Source: Erythrobacteraceae bacterium (GTDB taxonomy: Bacteria; Pseudomonadota; Alphaproteobacteria; Sphingomonadales; Sphingomonadaceae). Taken from it: a stretch of 44,376 nucleotides of DNA. Shown piece after piece: positions 16,725 to 25,463 of this stretch. Every line of letters begins with the position of its first letter. Positions within the stretch are counted from its first letter, which is position 1. The stretch is taken from the NCBI GenBank assembly GCA_002706445.1, contig PALE01000078.1, positions 1 to 44,376 on the forward strand. The letters run 5' to 3'. The position numbers and the translations under genes are program-made. Below the pieces are notes generated by a model. The model was not told the DNA's origin. It saw only the letters and a list, made by a program, of their open reading frames with translations, and searched no databases.

Positions 16725-19565
16725 ATGTCCAGTGAGCAGCAGCATCTCTATCTCGTCGACGGCTCGTCCTATATTTTCCGCGCCTATCACCGGCTGCCGC
16801 CGTTGACCGACCCCGAAGGCACGCCGGTTGGCGCGGTCTATGGCTATACGACAATGCTGTGGAAGCTGGCCGACGATCTCGATGCGGCAGAGGGTCCGAC
16901 TCACCTTGCGGTGATTCTCGACAAGGATTCGAAGAGTTTCCGCAACGATATCTATCCCGAATACAAGGCCAACCGCCCCGAACCGCCCGAAGATCTGCGC
17001 CCGCAATTCCCGCTGATCCGCGACGCCACGCGCGCGTTCTCGCTGCCCTGCATCGAAGAACAGGGATTGGAGGCCGACGACCTCATCGCCTCCTATGCCC
17101 GCGCCGCACAACGCGAAGGGTGGAATGTGACGATCGTCTCTAGCGACAAGGACCTGATGCAATTGGTTGGCGAAGAGAACGGTGCGCGCATCGACATGCT
17201 CGACACGATGAAGAGCGCGCGCATCTATATCCCGGAAGTCGAGGAGAAGTTCGGTGTGAAGCCCGAACTCGTCGGCGATGTGCTCGCGCTGATGGGTGAC
17301 AGTGTCGATAATATTCCGGGCATCTATGGCGTCGGCCCCAAGACCGCGAGCAAGCTGATCGGCGAGCACGGGTCGCTCGCTGCGGCGTTGGATCAGGCGC
17401 CTGACATGAAGAAGTCGAAGCTCAAGGAGCGCCTGATCGAGGGTCGCGAGGACGCGGAAATGTCGCGCGTGCTGGTGACGCTCAAGGAAGATTGCGACCT
17501 GCCGATCGCGCTCGACGAAATGAAGCTGGAAGGCATTCCGCCCGAACCGCTCGCCGCCTTCCTCGAAAAGCACGGCTTCACCTCGCTGCTCAAACGCTTG
17601 GGAGCGGGCACGGGAAGCCCCGAACGCGCCAACAATCTCAACCCCGAAAAAGCGGACAAGGCCGGAGATGCAGGCGATGCACAAGGCAATCGCCAGCCGC
17701 TGCCCGAAATGCCGAAGGTCGATCGCAGCTCCTATGAGACGGTGCAAACGCTTGAACGGCTTGAAGAATGGGTCGCGCGCGCGAAGGCGGCGCGGCTGGT
17801 TGCAGTCGATACAGAGACGTCCTCGCTCGATGCGATGCAGGCCGATCTTGTCGGCGTCAGTCTTGCGCTCGGCCCCAATGATGCATGCTACATCCCGCTC
17901 GCCCACGGTGGCAGCGACATGTTCGCCGAAAAGCCCGAACAGGTGGCGACAGACAAGGCCCTGGAGGCACTCAAGCCGATGCTAGAGGACGACAGCGTCC
18001 TCAAGGTCTTCCAGAACGGCAAGTACGACCTCAATGTGCTGGCGCGCGTCGGCATCGCCGTCGCTCCCATCGAAGACACCATGGTGATGAGCTTCGATCT
18101 CGATGCGGGCCGTGGTGAAGGCATGGGTGGCGGCCACGGAATGGACGAGCTTTCCGAACGCCACCTCGGGCACACGCCGCTCGCGTTCAAGGATGTGTGC
18201 GGAACCGGCAAAAAGGCGATTCCCTTTGGCGAAGTGCCTTTGGACCGGGCGACCGAATATGCCGCCGAGGATGCCGACGTTACCTTGCGGCTTTACCGCA
18301 TGCTCAAGCCGCGCCTTTCCGAAGAAGGCGGGACCAAGGTTTACGAGCGTGTCGATCGTCCGCTGGTCCCGGTGGTTGCGGGAATGGAGCGCGAGGGCAT
18401 CAAGGTTGACCGCGCGCGGCTCGCCAAGCTGTCGGAAGAATTCGCTACCACCACCGCTAGCCTCGAAAAGGAAATCCACGAGATCGCGGGTAAGGAATTC
18501 GCGGTCGGCAGCCCCAAGCAGCTGGGCGAAATCCTGTTCGACAAGATGGGCTTCAAAGGCGGCAAGAAAGGCAAGAGCGGGCAATATTCGACCGACCAGT
18601 CGGTGCTCGAAAATCTCGCCAAGGACGAAGCCGCCAAACCGATTGCCGACAAGGTGCTCGAATGGCGGCACCTGTCGAAGCTGAAATCGACTTATACCGA
18701 TGCGCTGCAGGCGCAGATCAATCCGAATACCGGCCGCGTGCACACCAGCTACAGCCTTGTCGGCGCGCAGACGGGGCGCTTGTCCTCGACCGATCCGAAC
18801 TTGCAGAACATTCCGATCCGCACCGAGATCGGCCGCACCATTCGTCAGGCTTTCGTCCCCGAGGAAGGCAATGTCTTGCTCGCTGCCGACTACAGTCAGA
18901 TCGAACTGCGGCTTGCCGCACATATGGCGGACGTCGACTCGCTCAAGGAGGCATTTGCCAATGGCGAGGACATCCACGCCCGCACCGCGACCGAGATGTT
19001 CGGCGAAGTCACGCGCGACACCCGCGCGCGGGCCAAGACGATCAACTTCGCGATTCTTTACGGCATTTCGCGCTGGGGACTGGCAGGGCGGCTAGAGGTC
19101 GAGCCGGACGAAGCGCAGGACATGATCGACACCTATTTCCAGCGCTTCCCCGGCATCCAGCGCTATATTCACGAAACGCTCGATACCGTGCGCACCCGCG
19201 GCTATTCGGAGACGCTGTTCGGGCGCAAGACGTGGTTCCCGCGCATCAAGTCCTCGAACCAGGCCGAACGCCAGGGCTCAGAGCGCGCCGCGATCAATGC
19301 GCCGATCCAGGGCACCAGCGCCGACATCATCAAGCGTGCCATGGCCCGTATGCTCCCCGCTTTGCGTGACGAGGGGCTCACCGATGTGCGCATGCTGCTG
19401 CAAGTGCACGACGAACTCGTGTTCGAATTGCCCGAGGGCGACGTCGAGAAAGCCTCTCCGGTGATCGAGCGCGTGATGGCCGAAGCGGCGCTGCCTGCGG
19501 TCACTCTCGACGTACCGCTCGCAATCGATATCGGCACTGGCCAGTCATGGGATGCCGCGCATTGA
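16725..19565 (+). CDS. polA: DNA polymerase I
   Basis: The full-length 946-residue enzyme fills RNA-primer gaps and repairs DNA. The N-terminal 5'-3' exonuclease (to about residue 290) shows LVDGSSYIFRAYH, EADDLIASYA and the helix-hairpin-helix GVGPKTASKLI. The middle 3'-5' proofreading domain starts near residue 355 with the intact motif VAVDTETSSLD and ends near EDADVTLRLY, so proofreading is predicted active. The polymerase domain has the nucleotide-binding core DYSQIELRLAAH (about residue 722) and VHDELVFE (about 895) with catalytic aspartates. The last 19 bases overlap the start of the following MscS gene, implying co-transcription or coupling. Confidence 0.98.
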   Translation: MSSEQQHLYLVDGSSYIFRAYHRLPPLTDPEGTPVGAVYGYTTMLWKLADDLDAAEGPTHLAVILDKDSKSFRNDIYPEYKANRPEPPEDLRPQFPLIRDATRAFSLPCIEEQGLEADDLIASYARAAQREGWNVTIVSSDKDLMQLVGEENGARIDMLDTMKSARIYIPEVEEKFGVKPELVGDVLALMGDSVDNIPGIYGVGPKTASKLIGEHGSLAAALDQAPDMKKSKLKERLIEGREDAEMSRVLVTLKEDCDLPIALDEMKLEGIPPEPLAAFLEKHGFTSLLKRLGAGTGSPERANNLNPEKADKAGDAGDAQGNRQPLPEMPKVDRSSYETVQTLERLEEWVARAKAARLVAVDTETSSLDAMQADLVGVSLALGPNDACYIPLAHGGSDMFAEKPEQVATDKALEALKPMLEDDSVLKVFQNGKYDLNVLARVGIAVAPIEDTMVMSFDLDAGRGEGMGGGHGMDELSERHLGHTPLAFKDVCGTGKKAIPFGEVPLDRATEYAAEDADVTLRLYRMLKPRLSEEGGTKVYERVDRPLVPVVAGMEREGIKVDRARLAKLSEEFATTTASLEKEIHEIAGKEFAVGSPKQLGEILFDKMGFKGGKKGKSGQYSTDQSVLENLAKDEAAKPIADKVLEWRHLSKLKSTYTDALQAQINPNTGRVHTSYSLVGAQTGRLSSTDPNLQNIPIRTEIGRTIRQAFVPEEGNVLLAADYSQIELRLAAHMADVDSLKEAFANGEDIHARTATEMFGEVTRDTRARAKTINFAILYGISRWGLAGRLEVEPDEAQDMIDTYFQRFPGIQRYIHETLDTVRTRGYSETLFGRKTWFPRIKSSNQAERQGSERAAINAPIQGTSADIIKRAMARMLPALRDEGLTDVRMLLQVHDELVFELPEGDVEKASPVIERVMAEAALPAVTLDVPLAIDIGTGQSWDAAH

Positions 19566-20647
19566 TCGAACGGTATAACCCCACGAACTGGAGCATCGAC
19601 TGGGGTGCGGTAATGGCATCGGGCCTTGCCGTTTTTGTCGCTATCACGCTCGCATACATCGCCTATCTCATCGTTTTCGCGATCGTAGGCCGGCTCATCA
19701 AACTGTCCGACAGCCACGTTGACGACATCATCGTTACGCGGGTGCGCAAGCCGATCAAATGGTCCTTCTTTGCCATTGCGGTGACGCTCGTCGCGCAAGC
19801 CGATCCGGCGCTGCGCGAAGTGTGGGAGCCGTTTGCGCGCTTCCTCCGCCCTGCTCTGCTCGGCTGGATCGCTTACAATGTCGTGCGCGGGCTGACTGCA
19901 ATCATGGAACTGCGCATGGCCGATGCCGATCCGCTCGCCACGCGCAGCCGCCGCACGCGGATTGCGGTGATGAGCCGGATCGCGACCTTTGCGATCATCC
20001 TCATCACGGTGGGCCTGATGCTGTTCAGCATCCCGTCGGTGCGCGACATCGGTACGACCATGCTCGCATCCGCCGGTATTGCCGCGCTCGCCATTGGCGC
20101 CGCTGCCCAGCCTGCCCTGAAATCGCTGATCGCCGGTATTCAGGTCGCGCTGACCGAGCCGATGAGGATCGGTGATCTGGTGAAGGTGGATGGCGAGACG
20201 GGCCGTGTGGAAGAGGTCCACATGAGCTTCGTCACCGTGCGCACATGGGACGAACGGCTGCTGGTGGTTCCGACCAGCCGCTTCCTCGACGAGACTTTCG
20301 AGAACTGGTCGCGCACCAATGAGGCGCTCACAGGCACGGTGTTCCTGCATCTCGATCCGATTGCCGATGTCGAGCCCATCCGTGCCGAGTTCGAAGCGTT
20401 TGTCACCGCGCACGAGCTTTACGATGGTCGCAATTGCATGCTGCTGATGACCGAGGCCTATCCCGAGAGCGTCGAGCTGCGGCTCGCCATGAGCGCCGAT
20501 ACAATTGGCGATCTCTGGGTGCTGCGCTGTGCGGTGCGCGAACACATGCTCGCGTGGCTGCGCGAACATCAGCCGGTTGCGCTGATTCGCCACCGGCTCG
20601 AACTTCCCGGCGGACACACCAAGGCTGGCGAAGCACCCGCTCCGTAA
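19547..20647 (+). CDS. MscS family mechanosensitive channel, first of a tandem pair
   Basis: A 366-residue protein with about five membrane helices followed by the MscS pore helix and beta domain. The signature stretch is LASAGIAALAIGAAAQPALKSLIAGIQVALTEPMRIGDLV (about residues 168-207), and VVPTSRFLDETFENW follows in the beta domain. The ATG at 19547 lies inside the end of polA (19-base overlap), suggesting translational coupling; a TTG at 19562 is another possible start. It shares its whole layout and many blocks (TVGLMLxSIP, VRDxG, LRxxVRExLxxWL) with the next gene, pointing to an old duplication. Such channels release solutes on osmotic downshock, and larger members can have other gating roles. 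Confidence 0.9.
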   Translation: MGCRALIERYNPTNWSIDWGAVMASGLAVFVAITLAYIAYLIVFAIVGRLIKLSDSHVDDIIVTRVRKPIKWSFFAIAVTLVAQADPALREVWEPFARFLRPALLGWIAYNVVRGLTAIMELRMADADPLATRSRRTRIAVMSRIATFAIILITVGLMLFSIPSVRDIGTTMLASAGIAALAIGAAAQPALKSLIAGIQVALTEPMRIGDLVKVDGETGRVEEVHMSFVTVRTWDERLLVVPTSRFLDETFENWSRTNEALTGTVFLHLDPIADVEPIRAEFEAFVTAHELYDGRNCMLLMTEAYPESVELRLAMSADTIGDLWVLRCAVREHMLAWLREHQPVALIRHRLELPGGHTKAGEAPAP

Positions 20648-20712
20648 AGCCCCGAAGAAATGCTGCACCTGCGAAGGTTGCAGCTTTGCTGCAATGCGGT
20701 ATCCTTTCCCGC

Positions 20713-21855
20713 ATGACCGACTGGATCGACAGCTTCGCCCCGGGCCTCCCCGACTGGGTTCAGCTTCTGATCGTCACCGCATCCTCCGTCCTGTTGGCGG
20801 TGATCGCGGCTCTGGTGATCCACTGGGCGGTCTTCAGACTGCTGTTCAAAATGGTCAAGGCGAGCAGGAACGAAGCCGATGACATCGTGCTGCGCGGCCT
20901 CGCTGCACCGACCCGCTTTGCACTGGTGGCCATTGCTATCGTTCTGGCCGCGCGCGAAATACCCGAGCTGACCGCATTCTGGAACCGGATTGCGGGCTTT
21001 GTCGTTCCGGCCCTCGTTGGCTGGATAGCTATCGCCGTGCTGCATGCTTTGGTGAAGACGCTCAAGCTGCGGAACAATATCGACACCGAGGACAATCTTA
21101 AGGCGCGCAGCGCGCAGACGCGGCTAACGATCTTCAACCGGCTGGCGACCTTTCTCATCGTCTTTGCCACTGTGGGCCTGATGCTGCTGTCGATCCCGGG
21201 CGTGCGCGATGTAGGTGTGACACTAATGGCGTCCGCGGGCCTTGCCGCTCTCGCCGTGGGCGCGGCGGCACAGCCTGCGCTCAAGGCGCTGATCAGCGGT
21301 GTGCAGCTTGCGCTGCCCGAGCCGATCCGCATTGGCGATGCGGTGATCATCGGCGGCGAGTGGGGCTGGATCGAGGAGATCCGCACGACCTATGTGGTGG
21401 TCAAGGTGTGGGACGAGCGGCGGCTGGTGGTTCCGACCACGAAGTTTCTCGAAGAGATTTTCCAGAACTGGACCAAGACCACCGCGCAATTGCTCGGCAC
21501 GGTCTATCTCTATGTCGATCCGACCACCAAGCTCGACCCGATCCGTCAGAAATTCTTTGCCATTGTCGAGGACAATCAGCGCTGGGACGGGCGGGTCAAG
21601 CACATGCAGGTCACCGAACTGACCCGCGATGCGATCGAAATCCGCTTGCTGATGACAGCGAAGGATTCGCCCACGCTTTATGACCTGCGCTGCGATGTGC
21701 GCGAGGCGCTGATCGAATGGCTGGCCGAAGAAATGCCCGAAGCCATTGTGCGTCAGCGCGTGCTCGTGAGCGGCGCCGAGCAAGCCAAGGGGCTGGGTCC
21801 GGCATCCGCCGAAGCGCTTGCGCAGCTTGGCGGAACCGGAAATCCAGCCGGCTGA
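20713..21855 (+). CDS. MscS family mechanosensitive channel, second of a tandem pair
   Basis: A 380-residue protein beginning MTDWIDSFAPGLPDW, with about five membrane helices, then ASAGLAALAVGAAAQPALKALISGVQLALPEPIRIGDAV as pore helix and entry to the beta domain, and VVPTTKFLEEIFQNW. It aligns by eye along most of its length with the upstream paralogue. The ATG at 20713 is chosen because residues before it look like out-of-gene translation; the 65-base spacer to the previous stop has no clear terminator. Its stop lies three bases before the stop of the convergent AAA ATPase gene. The C-terminal 25 residues (GAEQAKGLGPASAEALAQLG) are not part of the channel fold. Confidence 0.9.
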   Translation: MTDWIDSFAPGLPDWVQLLIVTASSVLLAVIAALVIHWAVFRLLFKMVKASRNEADDIVLRGLAAPTRFALVAIAIVLAAREIPELTAFWNRIAGFVVPALVGWIAIAVLHALVKTLKLRNNIDTEDNLKARSAQTRLTIFNRLATFLIVFATVGLMLLSIPGVRDVGVTLMASAGLAALAVGAAAQPALKALISGVQLALPEPIRIGDAVIIGGEWGWIEEIRTTYVVVKVWDERRLVVPTTKFLEEIFQNWTKTTAQLLGTVYLYVDPTTKLDPIRQKFFAIVEDNQRWDGRVKHMQVTELTRDAIEIRLLMTAKDSPTLYDLRCDVREALIEWLAEEMPEAIVRQRVLVSGAEQAKGLGPASAEALAQLGGTGNPAG

Positions 21856-21858
21856 CGA

Positions 21859-24189
21859 TCAGTCTTCGACGTTGCCGTGCTTGTTGGCGCGGGTCGGCTC
21901 CAGCGTATCGGGTGAGAAGAAGCCGATGGGATTGGCTTCTGCCGCACGCTTTTTCAGTTCGCCGCGCATCTTGCGATATTCGGCTTCCATCTTGGCGGTG
22001 ACCGTCGCGCGGCTGTCTTCGAGTGCTGCCTCGAAGTCCTGCATCGAGACTTCTGTCACATCGCCGCCCGCACGGCGCAGCGCGCCAAGCCCTGCGCGGC
22101 GCACCACGTCCTCGAGGTCGGCTCCGGTGAAGCGATCGGTCTTTTCGGCAATCGCCTTCAGATCGACGTCCGTTGCCAGCGGCATGGCCTTGGTGTGGAT
22201 ACCGAGAATATGCTCGCGGCCCGCCTTGTCGGGGGTGCCGACATAGACCAGCTCGTCAAACCGCCCCGGACGCAGCAAGGCCGGATCGACCAGCGTCGGG
22301 CGATTGGTCGCACCGACGACGATCACCGATTGCAATTCTTCGAGCCCGTCCATCTCGGCGAGGATCGTGTTGACGACGCGGCCTGTGACCTGCGGTTCAC
22401 TTTGGCCGCTCCCGCGTGCGGGAACGAGGCTGTCGATCTCGTCGATGAAGACCACGCATGGTGCAACCGCACGGGCGCGGGCGAAGAGCTTTGCGATTTG
22501 CTGCTCGCTCTCGCCATACCATTTGGACAGCAGGTCCGAGCTTTTCATCGAGATGAAGTTCGCTTCGGCTTCCTTGGCGACGGCTTTGGCGAGCAGGGTC
22601 TTGCCGGTGCCCGGAGGTCCATAGAGCAGAAAGCCCTTGGCCGGACGGATGCCCAGACGGCGGAAGGCCTCCGCATTCTTGAGCGGGAGTTCGATCCCCT
22701 CTTTGAGCTTGTCGATTGCGTCGCCGACACCGCCGATGTCGTCCCAGCCAACGTTGGGAACCTGAACCATGACTTCGCGCATGGCCGAGGGCTGGATGCG
22801 TTTCAGGGCAGAGAAGAAATCATCGCGCGTGACGCAAAGATCGTCGAGCACATCCTGCGGGATCGTGCGTTCGTCGAGGTCGAGCCTCGGCATGATGCGG
22901 CGCACGGCGTCAATCGCGGCCTCGCGGGTCAGTGCGGCAATATCCGCGCCGACGAATCCGTGCGTGACCCGCGCCAGTTCTTCGAGATCGACCGCCCCTT
23001 CGAGCGGCATGCCGCGGGTGTGGATGCTGAGGATTTCACGGCGGCCGCGCTGGTCGGGCACGCCGATCACGATTTCGCGGTCGAAGCGGCCCGGGCGGCG
23101 CAGCGCTTCGTCAATAGCATCGGGGCGATTGGTGGCGGCGATCACGACCAGATTGGCGCGCGATTCGATCCCGTCCATCAGCGTGAGCATCTGCGCCACG
23201 AGGCGCTTCTCCGCTTCGCCGGGGACCTGCGTGCGCTTGGGCGCAATCGAATCGATCTCGTCAATGAAGATGATTGCGGGCGCCGAGCGGGTGGCTTCCT
23301 CGAACACCTCGCGCAGACGCTTTTCCGATTCGCCATAGCCCGAGCCCATGATCTCGGGCCCGTTGATGGTGAAGAACTCGGCATCGCTTTCATTGGCAAC
23401 CGCCTGTGCCAGCCGGGTCTTGCCGGTGCCGGGCGGGCCGTGAAGCAGCACGCCCTTGGGCGGATCGACGCCGAGGCGGGTGAACAATTCGGGATAGCGC
23501 AGCGGCAGCTCTACCATTTCGCGCAGCTGCTTGATGGTATCCTCCATCCCGCCGACATCGTCATAGTTCACGGCTGCGCGTGCATCGCGCGGTTCCTCGA
23601 ACTCGGTACGCAGCTCGACCTCGGTGTTCTCGTCGATATGGACGATGCCCTTGGGCACGGTCGAATGGACCGAAAGCCTGATCTGAGTGAGCGCATAGGC
23701 GGGCGCGCGCAGCAGCTGGCGCACGTCGCTCGGCATGTTCTGGACGGGTTGCTGGCCGGTGGTCGCGACGAGATCGCCTGCAACCAGCGGTTTGCGGAAG
23801 AAATTGCGCTTCAGCGCCTGAGTCGGGCCTTGCAGCCGCATTTCGCGTTGAGCGGGAGCAAAGACCACGCGGGTCGCCGGACGCGATTCGGCAGCAGTGA
23901 TATCGACATGCTCGCCCGACCCTGCCTCCGCATTGCCGCGCTGGAGACCGTCGAGACGCACGACATCAAGCGTATCGTCTTCCTGATAGGCGGCCATCGC
24001 AATCGCGGCAGTGGTGCGCTTGCCGGCGATCTCGACCACGTCGCCTTCGGTAATGCCAAGCTTCTGAAACGCCGAACGCGGCATGCGCGCAATGCCCTGG
24101 CCCGATTCCTCTTGCCGGGCAGGCGCCACCTGCAGGCGGGCTGCTCTTGTGGGGGTGTCTGCGCCAGTGTCGCTTGGGGCGTCGGCCAT
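21859..24189 (-). CDS. CDC48/VAT-type AAA+ ATPase
   Basis: A 776-residue double-ring AAA ATPase of the CDC48/p97/VAT type, common in archaea and eukaryotes and scattered in bacteria. The N-terminal substrate domain (residues 1-200) has the double-psi barrel pattern, including RMPRSAFQKLGITEGDVVEIAG. The first ATPase domain has Walker A GPPGTGKT at 251-258, Walker B IIFIDEID near 306-313 and arginine finger segment RRPGRFD. The second has Walker A at 524-531 and VVFIDEID. Both sites look intact, so it is predicted to unfold or extract proteins using ATP. AAAGGA lies seven bases before the ATG. No bacterial proteasome or adaptor gene is nearby, so its partners are unknown. Confidence 0.95.
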   Translation of the reverse strand: MADAPSDTGADTPTRAARLQVAPARQEESGQGIARMPRSAFQKLGITEGDVVEIAGKRTTAAIAMAAYQEDDTLDVVRLDGLQRGNAEAGSGEHVDITAAESRPATRVVFAPAQREMRLQGPTQALKRNFFRKPLVAGDLVATTGQQPVQNMPSDVRQLLRAPAYALTQIRLSVHSTVPKGIVHIDENTEVELRTEFEEPRDARAAVNYDDVGGMEDTIKQLREMVELPLRYPELFTRLGVDPPKGVLLHGPPGTGKTRLAQAVANESDAEFFTINGPEIMGSGYGESEKRLREVFEEATRSAPAIIFIDEIDSIAPKRTQVPGEAEKRLVAQMLTLMDGIESRANLVVIAATNRPDAIDEALRRPGRFDREIVIGVPDQRGRREILSIHTRGMPLEGAVDLEELARVTHGFVGADIAALTREAAIDAVRRIMPRLDLDERTIPQDVLDDLCVTRDDFFSALKRIQPSAMREVMVQVPNVGWDDIGGVGDAIDKLKEGIELPLKNAEAFRRLGIRPAKGFLLYGPPGTGKTLLAKAVAKEAEANFISMKSSDLLSKWYGESEQQIAKLFARARAVAPCVVFIDEIDSLVPARGSGQSEPQVTGRVVNTILAEMDGLEELQSVIVVGATNRPTLVDPALLRPGRFDELVYVGTPDKAGREHILGIHTKAMPLATDVDLKAIAEKTDRFTGADLEDVVRRAGLGALRRAGGDVTEVSMQDFEAALEDSRATVTAKMEAEYRKMRGELKKRAAEANPIGFFSPDTLEPTRANKHGNVED

Positions 24190-24339
24190 GAAAGGGTCCT
24201 TTGGTCAGGCTGAATCGGAACAAAAGTGATCCTGTCGGTAGCTAAGGAGCGCAGCAAGCGATTGCAAACCCGTGACTTGTGACGACGCGGCGCATGGGCG
24301 CACCGATCCCTCGCGCGGCGCGGTTTGCGCAGCGGACAG
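24190..24339. other. Upstream region of the AAA ATPase gene
   Basis: No gene is seen. The minus-strand promoter of the AAA gene may lie here, unless transcripts starting beyond 24368 read through the hairpin at 24340-24368. Confidence 0.4.
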
Positions 24340-24368
24340 AAAAAAAGCCCGGCACATGGCCGGGCTTT
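24340..24368 (-). terminator. Orphan Rho-independent terminator facing left
   Basis: GCCGGGCTTT and AAAGCCCGGC arms with an ACATG loop; the T run is on the minus strand, so it terminates leftward transcription from the gap at 24369-24730. Confidence 0.75.
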
Positions 24369-24470
24369 GAAAGTTTGGGAGAGGATGCCTGAAAGGCAGG
24401 AACAGATATGCGCAGGATCGGCAAATTGTGCAAATGCGAAAGGTGCATAAATAGATGCATTTTTTGCAAT
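24340..24470 (-). ncRNA. Candidate small RNA or terminated leader on the minus strand
   Basis: On the minus strand a 10-bp stem (24344-24353 with 24359-24368) is followed by seven T residues (A run at 24340-24346), a textbook terminator. No gene on that strand ends nearby. Upstream come two more hairpins, TGCCT/AGGCA at 24386-24398 and TGCAT/ATGCA at 24444-24459, and an unpaired UCCUCUCCC (complement of 24377-24385). Pyrimidine-rich CUCC motifs able to pair with ribosome binding sites are typical of several alphaproteobacterial small RNAs. It could instead be an attenuated leader of the AAA gene. The 5' end is a guess and no clear promoter was found. Confidence 0.45.
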
Positions 24471-24730
24471 CTGAATGGCTCTGGCAGGCCAATATATGAC
24501 AATTGTTGCAAATACCACCGCCTAAAATGCGGTCATTTGCCTATTTTTAAGGCAAGTTGAAAAATGGTTCATGTTGCAATGCGGTATGTATTGCCTTCGC
24601 GGTTTAACCCTGCCAGCCGGAGGTGACACGGTGGTTGCAAGCGACTAATCACCAAGCACAATCGCCCCGGAGCGCCGTTTCGGGGAACGCCGATATCGAA
24701 GTTCACAAGCCGGAGGAACCCGTTCGCCCC
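24471..24730. other. AT-rich gap upstream of scoA
   Basis: This stretch is visibly richer in A and T than its surroundings up to about 24600. It holds repeated TTGCAA/TGCAAT words but no credible reading frame. The promoter of the scoA operon must lie here or just after, but I cannot assign its boxes with confidence. Confidence 0.4.
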
Positions 24731-25453
24731 ATGTCGAAGATTTTTCCTGATGCCGCCGCCGCGCTCGAAGGTGTGATTGCCGACAATCTCGTTATTGCCT
24801 CGGGCGGCTTCGGCCTCTGCGGCATTCCCGAAAGGCTGCTCGACGCGATCCGCGACAGCGGCGTCACCGGCCTGACATTCGCCAGCAACAACGCCGGCAT
24901 CGACAATGAAGGCATCGGCAAGCTGCTGCGCACCAAGCAGGTCAAAAAGATGATCAGCTCCTACGTCGGCGAGAACAAGGAATTCGAACGCCAGTTCCTG
25001 TCGGGCGAGCTTGAAGTCGAATTCTGCCCGCAAGGCACGCTCGCAGAACGGATGCGTGCAGGCGGGGCGGGCATCCCGGGCTTCTATACCAAGACGGGTG
25101 TCGGCACGCAGGTTGCCGAGGGCAAGGAGCATAAGGAATTCCCCGATCAGGACGGGGTCGTATCGACCTACATCCTCGAACGCGGGATTTTCGCAGACCT
25201 TGCCATCGTCAAGGCATGGAAAGCCGACGAAACCGGCAACCTCATCTTCCGCAAGACCGCGCGCAATTTCAACCAGCCCGCTGCGACCTGCGGCAAGGTC
25301 TGCATTGCCGAGGTCGAGGAAATCGTTCCCGCAGGCGCGCTCGATCCCGATGCGATCCATCTGCCCGGCGTCTTCGTCAATCGCATCGTGCTTGGCGCGC
25401 CCTATGACAAGAAGATAGAATTCCGTACCGTGCGGGAACGGGAAGAAGCCTGA
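24731..25453 (+). CDS. scoA: 3-oxoacid (succinyl-CoA:acetoacetate) CoA-transferase subunit A
   Basis: The 240-residue alpha subunit of a family I CoA-transferase moves CoA from succinyl-CoA to acetoacetate or a related 3-oxoacid, allowing ketone-body or polyhydroxybutyrate products to enter acetyl-CoA metabolism. Recognised by IASGGFGLCGIPERLLDAI near the N-terminus, LTFASNNAG, and GTLAERMRAGGAGIPGFYTKTGVGT. The ATG at 24731 (MSKIFPDAAAAL) is chosen by family start; GGAGG at 24712-24716 is rather far, and a longer reading frame adds residues not typical of the family. The beta subunit is at 26888, but an unrelated lipoprotein gene lies between them, starting 10 bases after this stop. The exact 3-oxoacid substrate is not certain. 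Confidence 0.93.
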   Translation: MSKIFPDAAAALEGVIADNLVIASGGFGLCGIPERLLDAIRDSGVTGLTFASNNAGIDNEGIGKLLRTKQVKKMISSYVGENKEFERQFLSGELEVEFCPQGTLAERMRAGGAGIPGFYTKTGVGTQVAEGKEHKEFPDQDGVVSTYILERGIFADLAIVKAWKADETGNLIFRKTARNFNQPAATCGKVCIAEVEEIVPAGALDPDAIHLPGVFVNRIVLGAPYDKKIEFRTVREREEA

Positions 25454-25463
25454 AGAGGGACAT

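Noticed and set aside
22195-24213. A 672-codon open frame antisense to the CDC48-type gene
   Set aside because: The opposite strand encodes a complete AAA ATPase with all motifs; the antisense product is low-quality, His/Arg-rich sequence.
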